Below, one piece after another: positions 10,251 through 20,969 of a stretch of DNA of 64,000 nt. The stretch is from contig JAKSZP010005269.1 of assembly GCA_022478985.1 (NCBI GenBank), forward strand, positions 1 to 64,000, read 5' to 3'. The translations under genes were made by a program, and so were the position numbers. The stretch's first letter is position 1. Each line of letters starts with the position of its first letter. The notes below the pieces were generated by a model that searched no databases, was not told the origin of the DNA, and saw only the letters and a list, made by a program, of their open reading frames with translations. The stretch is from Massospora cicadina. Its lineage: Eukaryota; Entomophthoromycota; Entomophthoromycetes; Entomophthorales; Entomophthoraceae.

Positions 10251-10448
10251 TCATTGAAAGGTGGCTGGCACGTTCTTCAGCCCAAAGGGCATTATGTGGA
10301 ACTTAAAGATACCTCGTTTGGTAAAAATTGCAGTAAGCCATTCTTGACCTTCCATTACCCTTATTTGGTTAAAGGCGTTGACTAGATCAAGTTTGAAGAA
10401 CACGTGAGACTTAGAAATTGCTTTACTGATAGTCTGCTCAAGAACCAT
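10251..10448 (-). pseudogene. G2 reverse transcriptase fingers/palm relic
   Basis: Contains FFKLDLVNAFNQIRVMEGQE and FHIMPFGLKNVPATFQ, classic Ty3/gypsy RT motifs. It is in the same frame as 10250-9702, with TGA directly after TFQ. The 5' end of the frame is disturbed by the LINE-tail insertion at 10445-10463. Confidence 0.85.
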
Positions 10449-10480
10449 CTAGTACTAAAAAAAGATAGTCTGCTCAAGAA
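10428..10480 (+). mobile_element. 19-bp LINE-1 tail insertion with 17-bp target duplication
   Basis: GATAGTCTGCTCAAGAA is present at 10428-10444 and 10464-10480. Between them is only CCATCTAGTACTAAAAAAA (10445-10463), an exact copy of the last 19 bases of LINE-1, plus orientation, with seven A. It lies inside the G2 RT gene, so it is younger than G2. Confidence 0.93.
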
Positions 10481-10915
10481 GTAAAAGGTAGGATCGCTCA
10501 CTGTAATTTTATTTAGGTGGCCATAATCCACGTAGGGGCGGAGAGAACCATCGGCTTTCTTGGCAAAAATGATGGGGTGGCAATTGATTTCTCTTTAAAC
10601 AACCAACCTTTCTTAAGCATATTGTATAACCAGGTGTTAAGAGAAACTTCCTCTTCTGCTATGTGCGGATAAAAAGGGCAGTTGATGTTCAACTGTACCA
10701 TTGTTCAGAATCCTAGGTCAAATTTTAGTGTGAGGGGGAAGACGGTCCACCTTCTCAGAATTAAAGATACTCTGATAGTGCATCAATTCTTTGGGAAATT
10801 GGACAGAAGGCCTGAAGGGGAAGCGAGGGAAGTAATAAAGCTGCGGCATGTGTTTAATGAGGGTACTAACTAAGGGAAATTCTCCCTCCATTTGATCATT
10901 GGAAAATGACAACAT
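10481..10915 (-). pseudogene. G2 RT N-terminal and protease-RT linker relic
   Basis: Two minus frames (10915-10718 and 10701-10513) carry the protease-RT connection (FPLVSTLIKHMPQLYYFPRF) and the RT start (VQLNINCPFYPHIAEEEVSL, then AIATPSFLPRKP-like). They match the region preceding FKLDLVNAFNQIR in order. Frames differ, so at least one frameshift separates them. Confidence 0.7.
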
Positions 10916-10951
10916 ATTTGACTCCAGATGAATCTTAACATGTTGCTGGCA

Positions 10952-11455
10952 CTACCATCCAACCCCTAAGATAACCGGAAACACCAAGTTCAGCATTGCT
11001 GAGAACTGATTGCAAAAGCTGAACTGATGTACTGAGAACAAAACTGGCCGGCGGACTAGGTATGAGGTCTGGGAGGCTGAAGAAGAAACCATCACCAAAG
11101 GACCTACATTCAGGTCAAGTTCCAATTGTTGGGCTAGCTCAACATTCATAAAATTGCCCGCGGCTCCTGTATCCACCAAAGCCTCAAAGGAAATGTGATG
11201 GGACCCAACACTAATCTTTATAGGTAGTAAAAAGTAAGCAAAGTTCTTTTTATTCATAGTTGTGGTTGAATCCAGTGATATTGAAGAGATGGTAATTGAG
11301 TCAGGGGAAAATGCTAGGTTCATAGGGGGAGTAAGCCCGTCACAAGTCAGATTGTCAGAACCACTGACATGGGCACAATAGCCATGACAACTATGGGGTG
11401 TATATTGGACTTTGAGTGGAACTAGGCTATCATGACTAGGGTAAATTTTCTTCAC
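10952..11455 (-). pseudogene. G2 aspartic protease
   Basis: A 167-codon frame with ISFEALVDTGAAGNFMNVEL, a retropepsin DTGA active site, and the distal PVILGVGW (ILG-type motif). The catalytic triplet looks intact. In gypsy elements this protease cleaves Gag-Pol. The frame begins about 90 bp from the 5' LTR with no gag before it. The homologous G3 segment reads LLDSGAAGNFIDLSVAHSL. Confidence 0.85.
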
Positions 11456-11544
11456 AACCTGGTTCAGCTAAAAAGAAGGGACCATTACTACGCCAATATC
11501 TATGAGAAAAGCGGAAATGGTTAGGAATAATGGTTGGTTGATTA

Positions 11545-11743
11545 TGTCAGGCAAACAGCATATTAGAATTAGACCAGCCTGCCAGCCTAGGATCTGGAGC
11601 ACCCAAATGGTAAATCAGAACGCCAAAGGCACAGATGCTGGTATGACGGATATTAAACTAGAGAGGAGTTTCGCCAATAACTTCCAATGAGACAGAAGCT
11701 TGTACAGGCACTTAATGAAACAACAGATGAATATGGCCATTAA
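11545..11743 (-). repeat. G2 5' LTR, inner part (split by G3)
   Basis: Begins TGTCAGGCAAACAGC like 6605 onward and follows that LTR until GGCCATTAA, where G3 begins. The matching remainder resumes at 19637. The ATTAA at 11739-11743 is the left target copy of G3. Confidence 0.92.
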
Positions 11744-13382
11744 TGTCATGGAAGCGGCTGATAAAAATTAGACTGGGCTCCCAGTCAGGGTGTGTGAGCA
11801 CCCAGTGGAGAGCCCAGAATGCCAAGGGCACAGCGGTCCATGTGACTAGAAGAAGGGGAGATCTATTGGGGGCGTGAGGAAAGTAAATGTTAATTAACGT
11901 ACTGAAGGCCCCCAAGGCAAACCAGATGGTTGCAATGGGGGCAACCGCGAGTCTTGTGGGGGCAACCCCAAGGGCGGGAGAGGCGGGGAGAATAATGACT
12001 CCTCCAGGGTTCGCGGTTGCTGGCCTTCAGGTTCAAGTAGGTGAGTCTGTGCGCCAGGGAGGGGCGGCACAGGGCCCACCGCGCGGGCAGGGGTGCTGTC
12101 AGAGGGGAAAATGGGCCCGCGATGAGTGTTAGGGCTGAGCCCCCCTTGGGCAGGGTGCTCCAGAGCCCTCAGGTGGGTGGGATTAGCGGCAGATGATCCA
12201 GGTGTGGGGGACAAGATCGTGGCCATTGGGGCGGGGGCGCCCAGTGGCTGCTCTGATAGGGGAGCGGTCTCAGAAATCCCATTGGAAAAGCAAACGGATG
12301 GGCTCACATCAGATGGGTATGTGAAAATGGACGAAGAATTGACTACATCATCAAGAGTGAGGCGGTTTACAGCGGATATGATCCACCACCACTTGGCAGG
12401 GTTGAATGACTGGATGACCCATTTGGCAATCATTGGGATGATTATTTAGGTGGTGGCATGCTTTGCCAGATCAATCAGTGGAATTTTGTAAAAATAAACA
12501 GGTGGAGTCTGCGGCAAGGCGTTTGGGGTATTCAGACTTTATTTTAGCGCAAAGCGCGGGAAGAATAGAGAATGAACTGACAACTGCCCCTCTGCAGGGC
12601 AGTTGCCTTAAGTATCAAGAGAATCGCATAGTAGGGATGTTGAGGACTTGGGTGATTGTGGATTAGCGATGGGATTTGGTTGGCTGATGGGTAGGGGGTG
12701 GAGGGATGCCCAAAATCTATGCAAAAATCAAAATAATTTTTGCAGATTTTCCCAAATTTTTGGGGCCAGACCAGGTCGATGGTACCAATCTGGGTCAAGA
12801 CCATTTGAGTTGGACTGTTCACACGGTTCGGATTTCCCAGATTTGTCCTGGGGGGCTGTGGCCTTGGTGCTCGGTCATCTGGAACCCAGTCTGAACTCTC
12901 AATCTGATCATTTACATGATCAAACTTCCCGGATCCATCCTGGGGAGTAGGGGAAACTTGTCTGAGTCACTTGTAACCTGGTTCAAGACCCAAATTGAGT
13001 TCCAATCTGGTTCTCAGACCCAGCCAGTCTGGACTGGCTCCATTAGCCCAGAATTCGCAGACCGGGCTCCAATACTAGCACTGGCTATTTACTCAAAATT
13101 TTGGTATGTTTTCCCTGGTGAGTAAGGGATCCCTTTGCCCACACATGGCCCCTGGCCTGCATAATCTCCTGGCAGGTCCCTTTATTAATCTTACCAGGGT
13201 TGAGGAGGGGGTGGGGAGAGATCTGATTATCTTTAGGAGGAAGGGTAGTCACCCAGCGCTCATCAACCACGTGCGCCAGGTCGCTCAACTGCGACAGGGG
13301 GTCCAAATGGGCCTTTGCTCCTTTTTATCTGAAAGGGATGCTGCTCCCTATCAGTTGTAGGGGCTGGTCCCCAGGACTTACA
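11744..13382 (-). repeat. 3' LTR of G3 (1639 bp)
   Basis: Plus-strand ends TGTCATGG...ACTTACA; minus orientation begins TGTAAG. It is nearly the same as 17996-19631, with scattered substitutions and small indels. Contains no domain; plus and minus frames here are incidental. Confidence 0.95.
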
Positions 13383-13399
13383 CTACCCTTTCCTTTTTT
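13383..13399 (-). other. Polypurine tract of G3
   Basis: Minus strand reads AAAAAAGGAAAGGGTAG directly before the LTR start TGTAAG. It matches the tracts of G1 and G2. Confidence 0.85.
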
Positions 13400-13669
13400 G
13401 ACAAGGAGGAGGCCCCCACCTGGGGCATGGACCAGGGCATAGTTCTTGTGCCTCTCTGGGAGCTTTATGGCCATGTTGGCTGCGATCTTCTGGAGGGGGA
13501 CGGGGGCTGCCGGGTGGGAGTTGTGGAATTCCTCTATCAGGTCCTTGCAATTTGCACAATCGCGTGCACTCACCAAGCTGTTCTCATAAGAGGGGTAGTC
13601 TTTCAAGGCAACCAGGTATTGGACGGATCTGCGGGACCTCTGGGAAGCCAAGATAGCCTCCACCTCCAC
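13383..13669 (-). pseudogene. G3 integrase chromodomain
   Basis: The frame from 13669 reads VEAILASQRSRRSVQYLVAL then KDYPSYENSLVSARDCANC. Two chromodomain tryptophans found in G1 (WKGY and ENSW) are Leu here, so methyl-lysine binding is probably lost or altered. The frame runs past the polypurine tract into the LTR and ends at 13325. Confidence 0.8.
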
Positions 13670-13699
13670 TTCCTGGGATTCCCCAACGAGGATTGGCTC

Positions 13700-14470
13700 T
13701 GGTGATGTTGGCCTTTCCCCTTTGAAGGGGGTCAGGAGGGAGGTGTGGAAGACATTATGCTGCTTTCAGTGAGCAGGCAGCTTCAAATGATAGGCTCCAT
13801 TGCCTAAGTCTTTCTCCACCTCGAAGGGTCCAGAGCATTTGGCTGTGAGTTTCCAGGTGGGGGCTTTTAAGGGAAGATTATGGGTGTCCAGCATAACAAG
13901 GGAGCCAACTTCAATCTCATATTCAGGGAGGCGCCTCCAGTTGGCAAACTTTTTGTAATCCTTGATGGACTTTGTCAAATGTTCAAGAACCAGGTTGTGT
14001 GTCTCGCAGAGTGCACACACGCGGTCTTCGGCTGCAGGTACTGCTGAGGAGAGCTGGGGGCCAATTTGGAAGGAGGGGTTGTAACCCAGGGTGGCCTCAA
14101 AGGGGAGAGGTTGGTCGAGGAGTGGAGTGAATTGTTATATGCAAACTGTGCGAGGGGCAGATCCTTAGCCCAAGTGTCCTGTGAGGCCGTCGCATAACAG
14201 TGCAGGTACTGCTTCAGTACCTGGTTCACCCACTCAGTCTGCCTATCGGACTGGGGGTGGTAGGCAGTAGATCTGCAGGGCATGATGTTGAGGAGGGTTA
14301 TCAACTATTCCCAAAACTGGGCAGTGAACTGGGGCCCCCGGTCGCTCAATATCTCTTTGGGGAGACCAAACATGGCAAAGACATGGTTGACAAATAAATT
14401 TGCGGTCTCCACCGCGGTAATAGGGGAGAGGCAGGGGATGAAGAGCGCGAACTTGATAAATCAATCAAAA
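13700..14470 (-). pseudogene. G3 integrase catalytic core, distal part, and GPY/F region
   Basis: The frame 14304-13975 contains STAYHPQSDRQTEWVNQVLK, YLHCYATASQDTWAKDLPLA and QFAYNNSLHSSTNLSPL. The frame 14020-13766 adds HLTKSIKDYKKFANWRRLPE and the GPY/F-like CSGPFEVEKDLGNGAYHLKL. 14464-14243 is an overlapping frame. At least two frameshifts break the gene. The catalytic Glu neighbourhood (QTEWVNQ) is preserved. Confidence 0.85.
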
Positions 14471-15140
14471 ACTACCATGATAGCATCTGAGCCATTAGAG
14501 GGGGAGCTCCACGATGAAGTCCACCAAGACTGAAGTCCATGGGCTTCCACCTTCTGCAGGGGGTGTAGCAACCCCTTCTTCCCAGAAAGGTCCAATTTTG
14601 CCTGGGTGCAGGTGACACAGCGGGAGATCCAGGAGGGAATGTCCTTTGAGGACCCTGGCCAATTATAAGTTCTCTTTACGAGATCTACGCACTTCTTGAT
14701 GCCAGGGTGCCCAACAGTCTATGGACATGGTGTTCCTCGATAACACAGTTGCGTAGGGATGGGGGGACCCAAATCTGATCGTGGAACCAGATGGTTCACT
14801 CCCACAAAGTGTATGGGACTCTCTTCCAACTCAAAGACTCTAGATCGGTATAGAGCTCTAACCCTTAGGGGTAACAGGTCTGGGCAGCAAGGACGTGGAG
14901 GAGGAGCGGGGCGTTGGGGGCAAGGTTGGCAAAAGCTACCATGGGGGGAGGTCAAGGAGAGGATTTGGGAGGGGGGCACTACAGTAGTAAGCTCTAGCAG
15001 GTCCTCTACACCATTGGGTGATAGAGAAGGGTTCCAGTTGAGCATGTCTGGCAGCACATTCAAGGGGCCTTTCATAGATTTATATTTAAAATGGAATCCA
15101 CATAGGTCCTGGTATGTGCAAGTTTGCCGGTGCCCCAACT
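14471..15140 (-). pseudogene. G3 RNase H end and integrase N-terminus
   Basis: The frame 15138-14719 begins GHRQTCTYQDLCGFHFKYKS and contains GPLNVLPDMLNWNPS, the RNase H-integrase connection typical of gypsy elements. The zinc-binding domain and first catalytic Asp should lie between 14720 and 14470 in shifted frames. Integrase would insert the DNA copy. Confidence 0.7.
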
Positions 15141-15379
15141 TCTGGGGTTTGCGGTAGTATAGTAATTCCTTATGTCAGCCAAATGGTAATTTCGTGCTGG
15201 GCGCCCTGCAGAAGGTATCATCAGTGGGTGAGTGACTACGCCACTGCTGCTAGCTCCTTGTCATACATTGGCCACACTTGTTCTGTGGAAGTGAATTTGT
15301 GGGAGTAGTAGGCCACTGGGTGCTTGACCCCCTCATGCTCCTGAAGCAGCATGGCGCCCACCACCACCGATGAGGCGTT

Positions 15380-16330
15380 TCAGGCTACAATGAAGGGGCA
15401 GAAGGTGTCGGCATGCCGCAGGACTGAGGCAGTGAGGAAAACCTCCTTGATAGACTCAAAGGCCTGCTGGCATTCCAGGGACCACCTGAAGGGTGTGTTC
15501 TTCCCAGTGAGGGGGTGAAGGGGTGCCGCCAGTTGGGTGAGGGCTGGGGAGAATTTTTTAAGAAGGTGATGGTGCCGAGGAAACTTCAAAGTTGTTTCTG
15601 TGTAGTAGGGGTAGGCCAAGACTGGATCGCCTCGAGCTTAGAAGGGGGAACAGCATATCCTCCTTCAGGATGAGGTTACCTAAGAAGGTCACTTCATCCC
15701 AGAAAAATTCGCACTTTGAGGGTTTTACAAAGAGCCCTGCCTTGTGGAGGGCTGCCACCACTGCTTCTAGATCCTTGACATGTTGCTCTGGGGTAGGGGA
15801 GTGGATCAGAATATCATCAATGTAGGCTACAGCACATGAGAAGTGCAAGTCCCCAAGCACATCATCAATGAGGCGTTGGAAGGTAGCTGGAGCGTTCTTC
15901 AGTCCGAAGGTCATCACTCTGAATTGAAAAAGACCCCGGTGGGTGCAGATAGCTGTGAGCCACCTTGTCCCCTCGCCACCCCCACCTGGTTAAAGGCGTT
16001 CACCAGATACAACTTTGAGAAGAGCTGGGATTTGGCGATGGCTTGGGCGATGATTACTCTAAGGGCAGCGGGTAGGGGTCAGGGATGGTGATGTTGTTGA
16101 GGCGGCCATAGTTGATGCAAGGGCGCAGGGTGCCATCTGCTTTCCGAGCGAAAACTATGAGGGAGGTGATAGGTGAAGATTTCTTGATAAGCCACCCCTT
16201 CTCTAACATATCGTCTGCCAAGTCCCCAAAGCCTTGTCCTCTTCCTCAGTGTAGGGGTAGAGGGGGCAGTTGATCTTGACTAGATCGACCATCAGCTGAA
16301 ACGTTAGGTCATAATTGGAGTGTAGGGGGA
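15380..16330 (-). pseudogene. G3 reverse transcriptase and RNase H start
   Basis: The frame 15917-15558 reads MMTFGLKNAPATFQRLIDDV, then AVAYIDDILIHSPTPEQHVK and LFVKPSKCEFFWDEVTFLGN. The catalytic YIDD is intact at about 15824-15813. The frame 15619-15380 continues with KKFSPALTQLAAPLHPLTGK and the RNase H approach. Fingers lie upstream in broken frames to about 16330. Confidence 0.88.
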
Positions 16331-16401
16331 GGCTGGAAGCCAGCGACATGTCAAAGATGGACTTATAGGGGGTTAGGAAGGGTGAGAAGTCCGAAGGGAG
16401 G

Positions 16402-17025
16402 TCAATAGGGGTGGGATCCGGGGGGAATAGAGCTGAGGGATGTGTCAGGGGGGGTTTTCAACAAGGGAAACTCTCTACTCAACTTGAGGTTTGAGAACAA
16501 CAAGGAGTTATTTGCAAGATTAATGCGAACCTGCTGTTGCCACCACCAGCCCACCCCCAAGATCCCAGGGTAGAGCAAGTCCTGTACGGCTGAGAAGTGG
16601 TCACTAAACCCAAAGTCATGAATGGAGAAGTGCAATGGGCGTCAGACGCGGTAAGGCTTCATGGGTTCTGATGAGGCGCCCAGGACCGATGAGGCTTCTT
16701 CCATCGCCAGGTCCAAGGAATGCGCCACACTGAGGTCAATAAAGTTGCCTGCCGCTCCACTGTCGAGGAGGGATTGCACATTAAGTTCACCTGAAACCAA
16801 GGGGAAAGAGATAGGGAACAAGAAGTAGGCTTGATCCTCTTTATTGGGGTGGGCGAGGGAGAGGGCAGCTGAGGAGGGGGCATGGCCCATCATCAGAAGA
16901 GATTGATCAAGAGGCGCTGGGCTGGTCTGTAACTGGGGAGGGGTTTCTGCTTCATCCTTATCCCAAATGGGGCAGCGAGGGTTTATGCATATGCCCGCTC
17001 CACTCTCTTCAAGGGGGACCTCCAA
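16402..17025 (-). pseudogene. G3 aspartic protease
   Basis: One frame from 17025 contains LNVQSLLDSGAAGNFIDLSV (DSGA active site) and continues, after an in-frame TGA near 16640, to the distal PGILGVGWWWQQQVRINL. Length and motif order match the G2 protease. The TGA would truncate it after the catalytic Asp. Confidence 0.85.
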
Positions 17026-17903
17026 GTTAACTGGGGGGGTGATAGTGCCAGGGTAGGCAGGCTCTGAACTCTGGGGATTGAGGACCCACTCTCCTGATCC
17101 AGAGTGAGAGCAAGGGGTGCAGCCAGCAGGGGCTCTTCCAAGGGGAGGGTACCCAAGGTGGGTACAGAGGGGGCACAGAGGGCGTCGAGGCCTGGGGGAC
17201 GCTTCCCTTGGCTGCGACCACTGGCAGGGGGAGAGGGGGTGGCATGCAGCACCTCAAGAGCTGCAACAACACACGCGGGGGTATGGAAAGGCCTTCCCCA
17301 ATTGCACGAGCCACAGAGAATGCAATTTCTAAGGACCTGGGGAGGGGGTCCCAAGATGCATGGGCGGCTGCAGTGGGGACCAAGGTGGCTTGGAAGGCGG
17401 AGATGGAGATTTTGGGAGGGATGGGCACCATGGGGACCAGGACCACAAAGGATTCGATCAGGGAGGGTAGGTCTGTGGCTGTCTGTCCTAGTGTGAAGAG
17501 ATGGAGGAGGCGCGCCAGTCTAGACTCAGGGGCCTGGACCGCTGAAGTGACCAGTGCAAGTAGGGGGGTGGGGTTCTCAGACTTAGCAGAAGAGTGGAGA
17601 ACTCCCCTGACCCAGTGGCTGGTATCCCTGTCTAGGGCATCAAGGAGAGCTACGCTCTGCTGGGCATCAGAGGGGAGATTTCCCCCCATCAGCGGTGAAG
17701 TGCACCTGAAGTTCCGCCAGGACACCCAGGATTTGGTCAGCCACCTCATCAAAAGGGATAGGGGGACTCCCAACCCTATCATGTTGACTGATGGGGTGAC
17801 ACTTGTCACCAGGGCTCAGCGGGGTGGGGACCAGGTCAACACAAACTGGCGGCACACTCAGATGAATGAGGCAGCCGACCAACAGGAGAAGGCCAGGTTG
17901 CAA
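16983..17903 (-). pseudogene. G3 gag
   Basis: Three overlapping minus frames (17903-17667, 17809-17027, 17354-16983) cover the gag position between 5' LTR and protease. The last contains NCILCGSCNWGRPFHTPAC, a Cys/His cluster resembling a zinc knuckle with altered spacing. The frames are rich in Pro, Leu and Ser. A 241-codon plus-strand frame (17208-17933) is antisense. Capsid identity is inferred mainly from position. Confidence 0.65.
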
Positions 17904-17995
17904 AGAGAGAGTACATTTAGGGTAAGGGTGTAGGCCATCGCTTCACCAGTGCCAGCGAGGAGGGTAGAAGGCCAAGGTTAGTGGTTGGTTCATTA

Positions 17996-19631
17996 TGTCA
18001 TAAAAGCAGCTGATAAGAATTAGACTGGGCTCCCAGTCAGGGTGTGTGAGCCCCCAGTGGAGAGCCCAGAATGCCAAGGGCACAGCGGTCCGTGTGACTA
18101 GAAGAAGGGGAGATCTATTGGGGACGTGAGGAAAGTAAATGTTCAATAACGTACTGAAGGCCCAAGGCAAACCAGATGGTTGCAATGGGGCAACCGCGAG
18201 TCTTGTGGGGGCAACCCCCAAGGGCGGGAGAGGCGGGGTAGAATAATGACTCCTCCAGGGTTCGCGGTTGCTGGCCTTCAGGTTCAAGTAGGTGAGTCTG
18301 TGCGCCAGGGAGAGGCGGCACAGGGCCCACCATGCGAGCAGGGGTGCTTTCAGAGGGGAAAATGGGCCCACGACAAGCATTAGGTACAAGCCCCCCTTGG
18401 GCGGGGTGCTCCAGAGCCCTCAGTTGGGTGGGATTAGCGGAGGATGAGCCAGGTGTGGGGGCTGAGCTTGCGGCCATCGGGGCGGGGGCGCCCAGTGGCT
18501 GCTCTGATAGGGGAGCGGTCTCAGAAATCCCATTGGAAAAGCAAACGGATGGGCTCACATCAGATGGGTATGCAAAAATGGACGGAGAATTGACTCCATC
18601 ATTGAGAGTGAGGTGGTTTACAGCGGATATGATCCACCGCTGCGTGGTGGGGTCAAGTGACTGGATGACCCATTTGGTGATCATTGGGATGATTACTTAT
18701 GTGGTGGCATACTTTGCCAGATCGATTGGTGTAATTTTGTAAAAATAAACAGGTGGAGTCTGCGGCAAGGCGTTTGGGGTATTCAGACTTTATTTTAGCG
18801 CAAAGCGCGGGAATAATAGAGAATGAACTGACAACTGCCCCTCTTCAGGGCAGTTGCCTTAAGTATTGAGAGAATCGCATAGTGGGAATGTTGAAAAATT
18901 GGGTGATTGGGGATTAGCGATGGGATTTGGTTGGCTGATGGGTAGGGGGGTGGAGGGATGCCCAAAATCTAGGCAAAAATCAAATAATTTTGCAGATTTT
19001 CCCAAATTTTTGGGGCCAGACCAGTTCGATGGTACTGATAGGGACCTTGACCATTTGAGTTGGGCTGTTCACATGGTTTGGATTTCCCAGATCTATCCCA
19101 GGGGCTGTGGTCTTTGTGCTCAGTTGTCCGCAACCCAGTATGAACTCTCAACTGATTTTTATGCGATCTGAACTTCCCAAATCCATCCCAGGGGGTAGGG
19201 GCAACTGGTATGAGTCACTTGTAACCTGGTTCAAGACCCAAATTGAGTTCCAATCTGATTCCTGGACCCAGCCAGTCTGGACTGGCTCCATCAGCCCAGA
19301 ATTCGCAGACCGGGCTCCAATACTAGCACTGGCTATTTCTTAAAATTTTGGTATGTTTTCCCTGGTGAGTGAGGGATCCCAGGGCCCACACATGGCCCTT
19401 GGCCTGCATAATCTCCTTGCAGGTCCCCTCTATTAATCTTACCAGGGTTGAGGAGGGGGGTGGGGAGAGATCTGATTATCTTTAGGAGGAAGGGTTTTCA
19501 CCCAGCGCTCATCAACCACGTGCGCCAGGTCGCTCAACTGCGACAGGGGTCCAAATGGGCCTTTGGGCCCTTTTTTGTCCGAAAGGGATGCTGCTCCCTA
19601 TCAGTTGTATGGGCTGGTCCCCAAACTTACA
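17996..19631 (-). repeat. 5' LTR of G3 (1636 bp)
   Basis: Begins TGTCATAA and ends AACTTACA on the plus strand, matching 11744-13382. It is followed by target copy ATTAA at 19632-19636. It should carry the element promoter; no TATA box was assigned. Confidence 0.95.
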
Positions 19632-20583
19632 ATTAACCCCAAGGGGTGTGTGAGTGCTTGCAGAAAGGGCGGTTTATTTTTTAACATAAAAAATTAAAGC
19701 TTGGGTAAAGGATTTTTTAGTGAAAAATAAAGGAAAAAATTGACCAACAATTTTCTCAGTGCAATGCAACTATTTAAATAATGGTCAATTGATGCAGGAA
19801 CCAGCAGGATTGGGTCCTCAAGTTTGACCTATCCGGTGGATTATTTGGGGATGAGGGCAGATAGGCTTAATAAAAACTGACATCAAAGGATACAGCGGCA
19901 GTCCAAGTCACTGTCAGTTCAAACTCAAATGCCTAAACCAAGACTCAACTGCATTTATGGCAGATAGCATATCATCTGGCCTGACAAGCAAGCGGAATCC
20001 CCCAGGGCCACCCAACGTATGGGCAATCCAAATTGGTTGGGAACAGGTTTGGGATGCCCAACCCGCCCGTGCTCAGTCACTGGGCCATTCATTTAGTCAA
20101 AAGTGCTGTATAGGCCACAACTCTCGATTTGCCAGATGAGAGCTTTGACCTATTGTCAATGGTGTGATGCTACTACCTGCATGTCAGGGATCATCCTGAC
20201 GATTTTGAGAGGGGGTTAATTTTGATGACTGCACTGCTGGCCGAATCAAAACTGTTAGTGATTCTAGCTGATAATTCACTCTTCATCCCTTTTTGACTAT
20301 GCAGATTCCATTCATCAGGATTGATTTCCATTGTCTTTGGACTGACTAACTTCAATTCAGCTTCCTGCAAAGATATGCTTAATCCAGCTAATGAGTTTGG
20401 CTAAGGTGAGAGATGGTACTGGGGAGGGATCCAAAGAGGTATAGGCTGTTACCCAGCACTAGTCTACCATTGGGCGAGGTCACCCTGGGTGACGAGGGGT
20501 ATGGCCACCCCCTTTGGCCCCTTTTTGCTTGTAAACGGGAAGAGCGACTTATCTACACACAGGGGACGTTCCCTGGACTTACA
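19632..20583 (-). repeat. G2 5' LTR, outer part (split by G3)
   Basis: Starting ATTAACCCCAAGGGG this follows 6797-7759 closely to the terminus GGACTTACA at 20583. Together with 11545-11743 it restores a 1146-bp LTR, close to the 1155-bp 3' LTR. Confidence 0.93.
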
Positions 20584-20960
20584 CAGCCTACCACCAACAT
20601 TAACCTAAACCCCTGGACAGGGGTCACTTCTTCATGGGAAAGGGCAATAGCTGTACCAAACCCCCAAGAGTCCTATCAGGCCAGGCGCTTACGCTGGGCA
20701 CACCATTATGAGGTTTGGTGAACTAGACTCTGTTGCCTCAGGGTCACTCTGGCAACTGCCATCCTAAAGGGATGGGCACAAGCCAAGGAGTGGTGGACAA
20801 CAATGTCCTGCCAGCCTCTGGTCACCTGCGCCATGGCTTTTGAAAAGCTCCCCAGCCAACCTCCTTTGGGCTGGGGCATTCCGCTCCACTAGGGCATCGT
20901 CACCCCAAAGGATCTCAGGACATCCACCCCCTTCCTTACTTCCTATCATACCACCATTTG
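20584..20960 (+). other. Unassigned Trp-rich open frame beside G2
   Basis: Outside the G2 LTR a plus-strand frame reads SYQARRLRWAHHYEVW, a TGA, then ILKGWAQAKEWWTTMSCQPL to a TAG near 20880. The composition looks protein-like but I do not recognise a family. It may be a remnant of whatever G2 landed next to. The minus frame 20949-20764 is a competing reading, and the 3' end of LINE-4 may reach here. Confidence 0.3.
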
Positions 20961-20969
20961 CGCCAAACC

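Larger units (their letters stand above)
11744..19631 (-). mobile_element. Complete Ty3/gypsy chromovirus G3 (7.9 kb)
   Basis: Two similar LTRs bound an internal region encoding gag, protease, RT, RNase H, integrase and chromodomain on the minus strand. ATTAA at 11739-11743 and 19632-19636 is the 5-bp target duplication. The insertion interrupts the 5' LTR of G2 in the same orientation. Coding is frameshifted and carries stops, but the RT motif YIDD and the protease DSGA are kept, so it is younger than G2. A noncanonical sequence (TAATGAACCAACCA) follows the 5' LTR instead of a TGG-type primer site. Confidence 0.95.
6605..20583 (-). mobile_element. Ty3/gypsy chromovirus relic G2, gag-less, hosting G3
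   Basis: The element spans both LTRs. Removing nested G3 and one target copy leaves about 6.1 kb. Order on the minus strand: split 5' LTR, protease, RT, RNase H, integrase, chromodomain, 3' LTR. Only about 90 bp separate the 5' LTR (end at 11545) from the protease frame, so gag is absent. Coding is broken by stops, and the RT active site reads YIDN. A 19-bp LINE tail sits in the RT. G2 cannot be autonomous in its present state. Confidence 0.85.

Noticed and set aside
11887..12449. Plus and minus frames of 80-180 codons inside the G3 LTRs (also 18115-18742)
   Set aside because: The same frames occur in both LTRs with indels that change them, and they have no motif; probably composition-driven.
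17208..17933. 241-codon plus-strand open frame
   Set aside because: It lies antisense to G3 gag, in GC-rich sequence that lacks stops by composition; no domain, and the opposite strand fits the element order.
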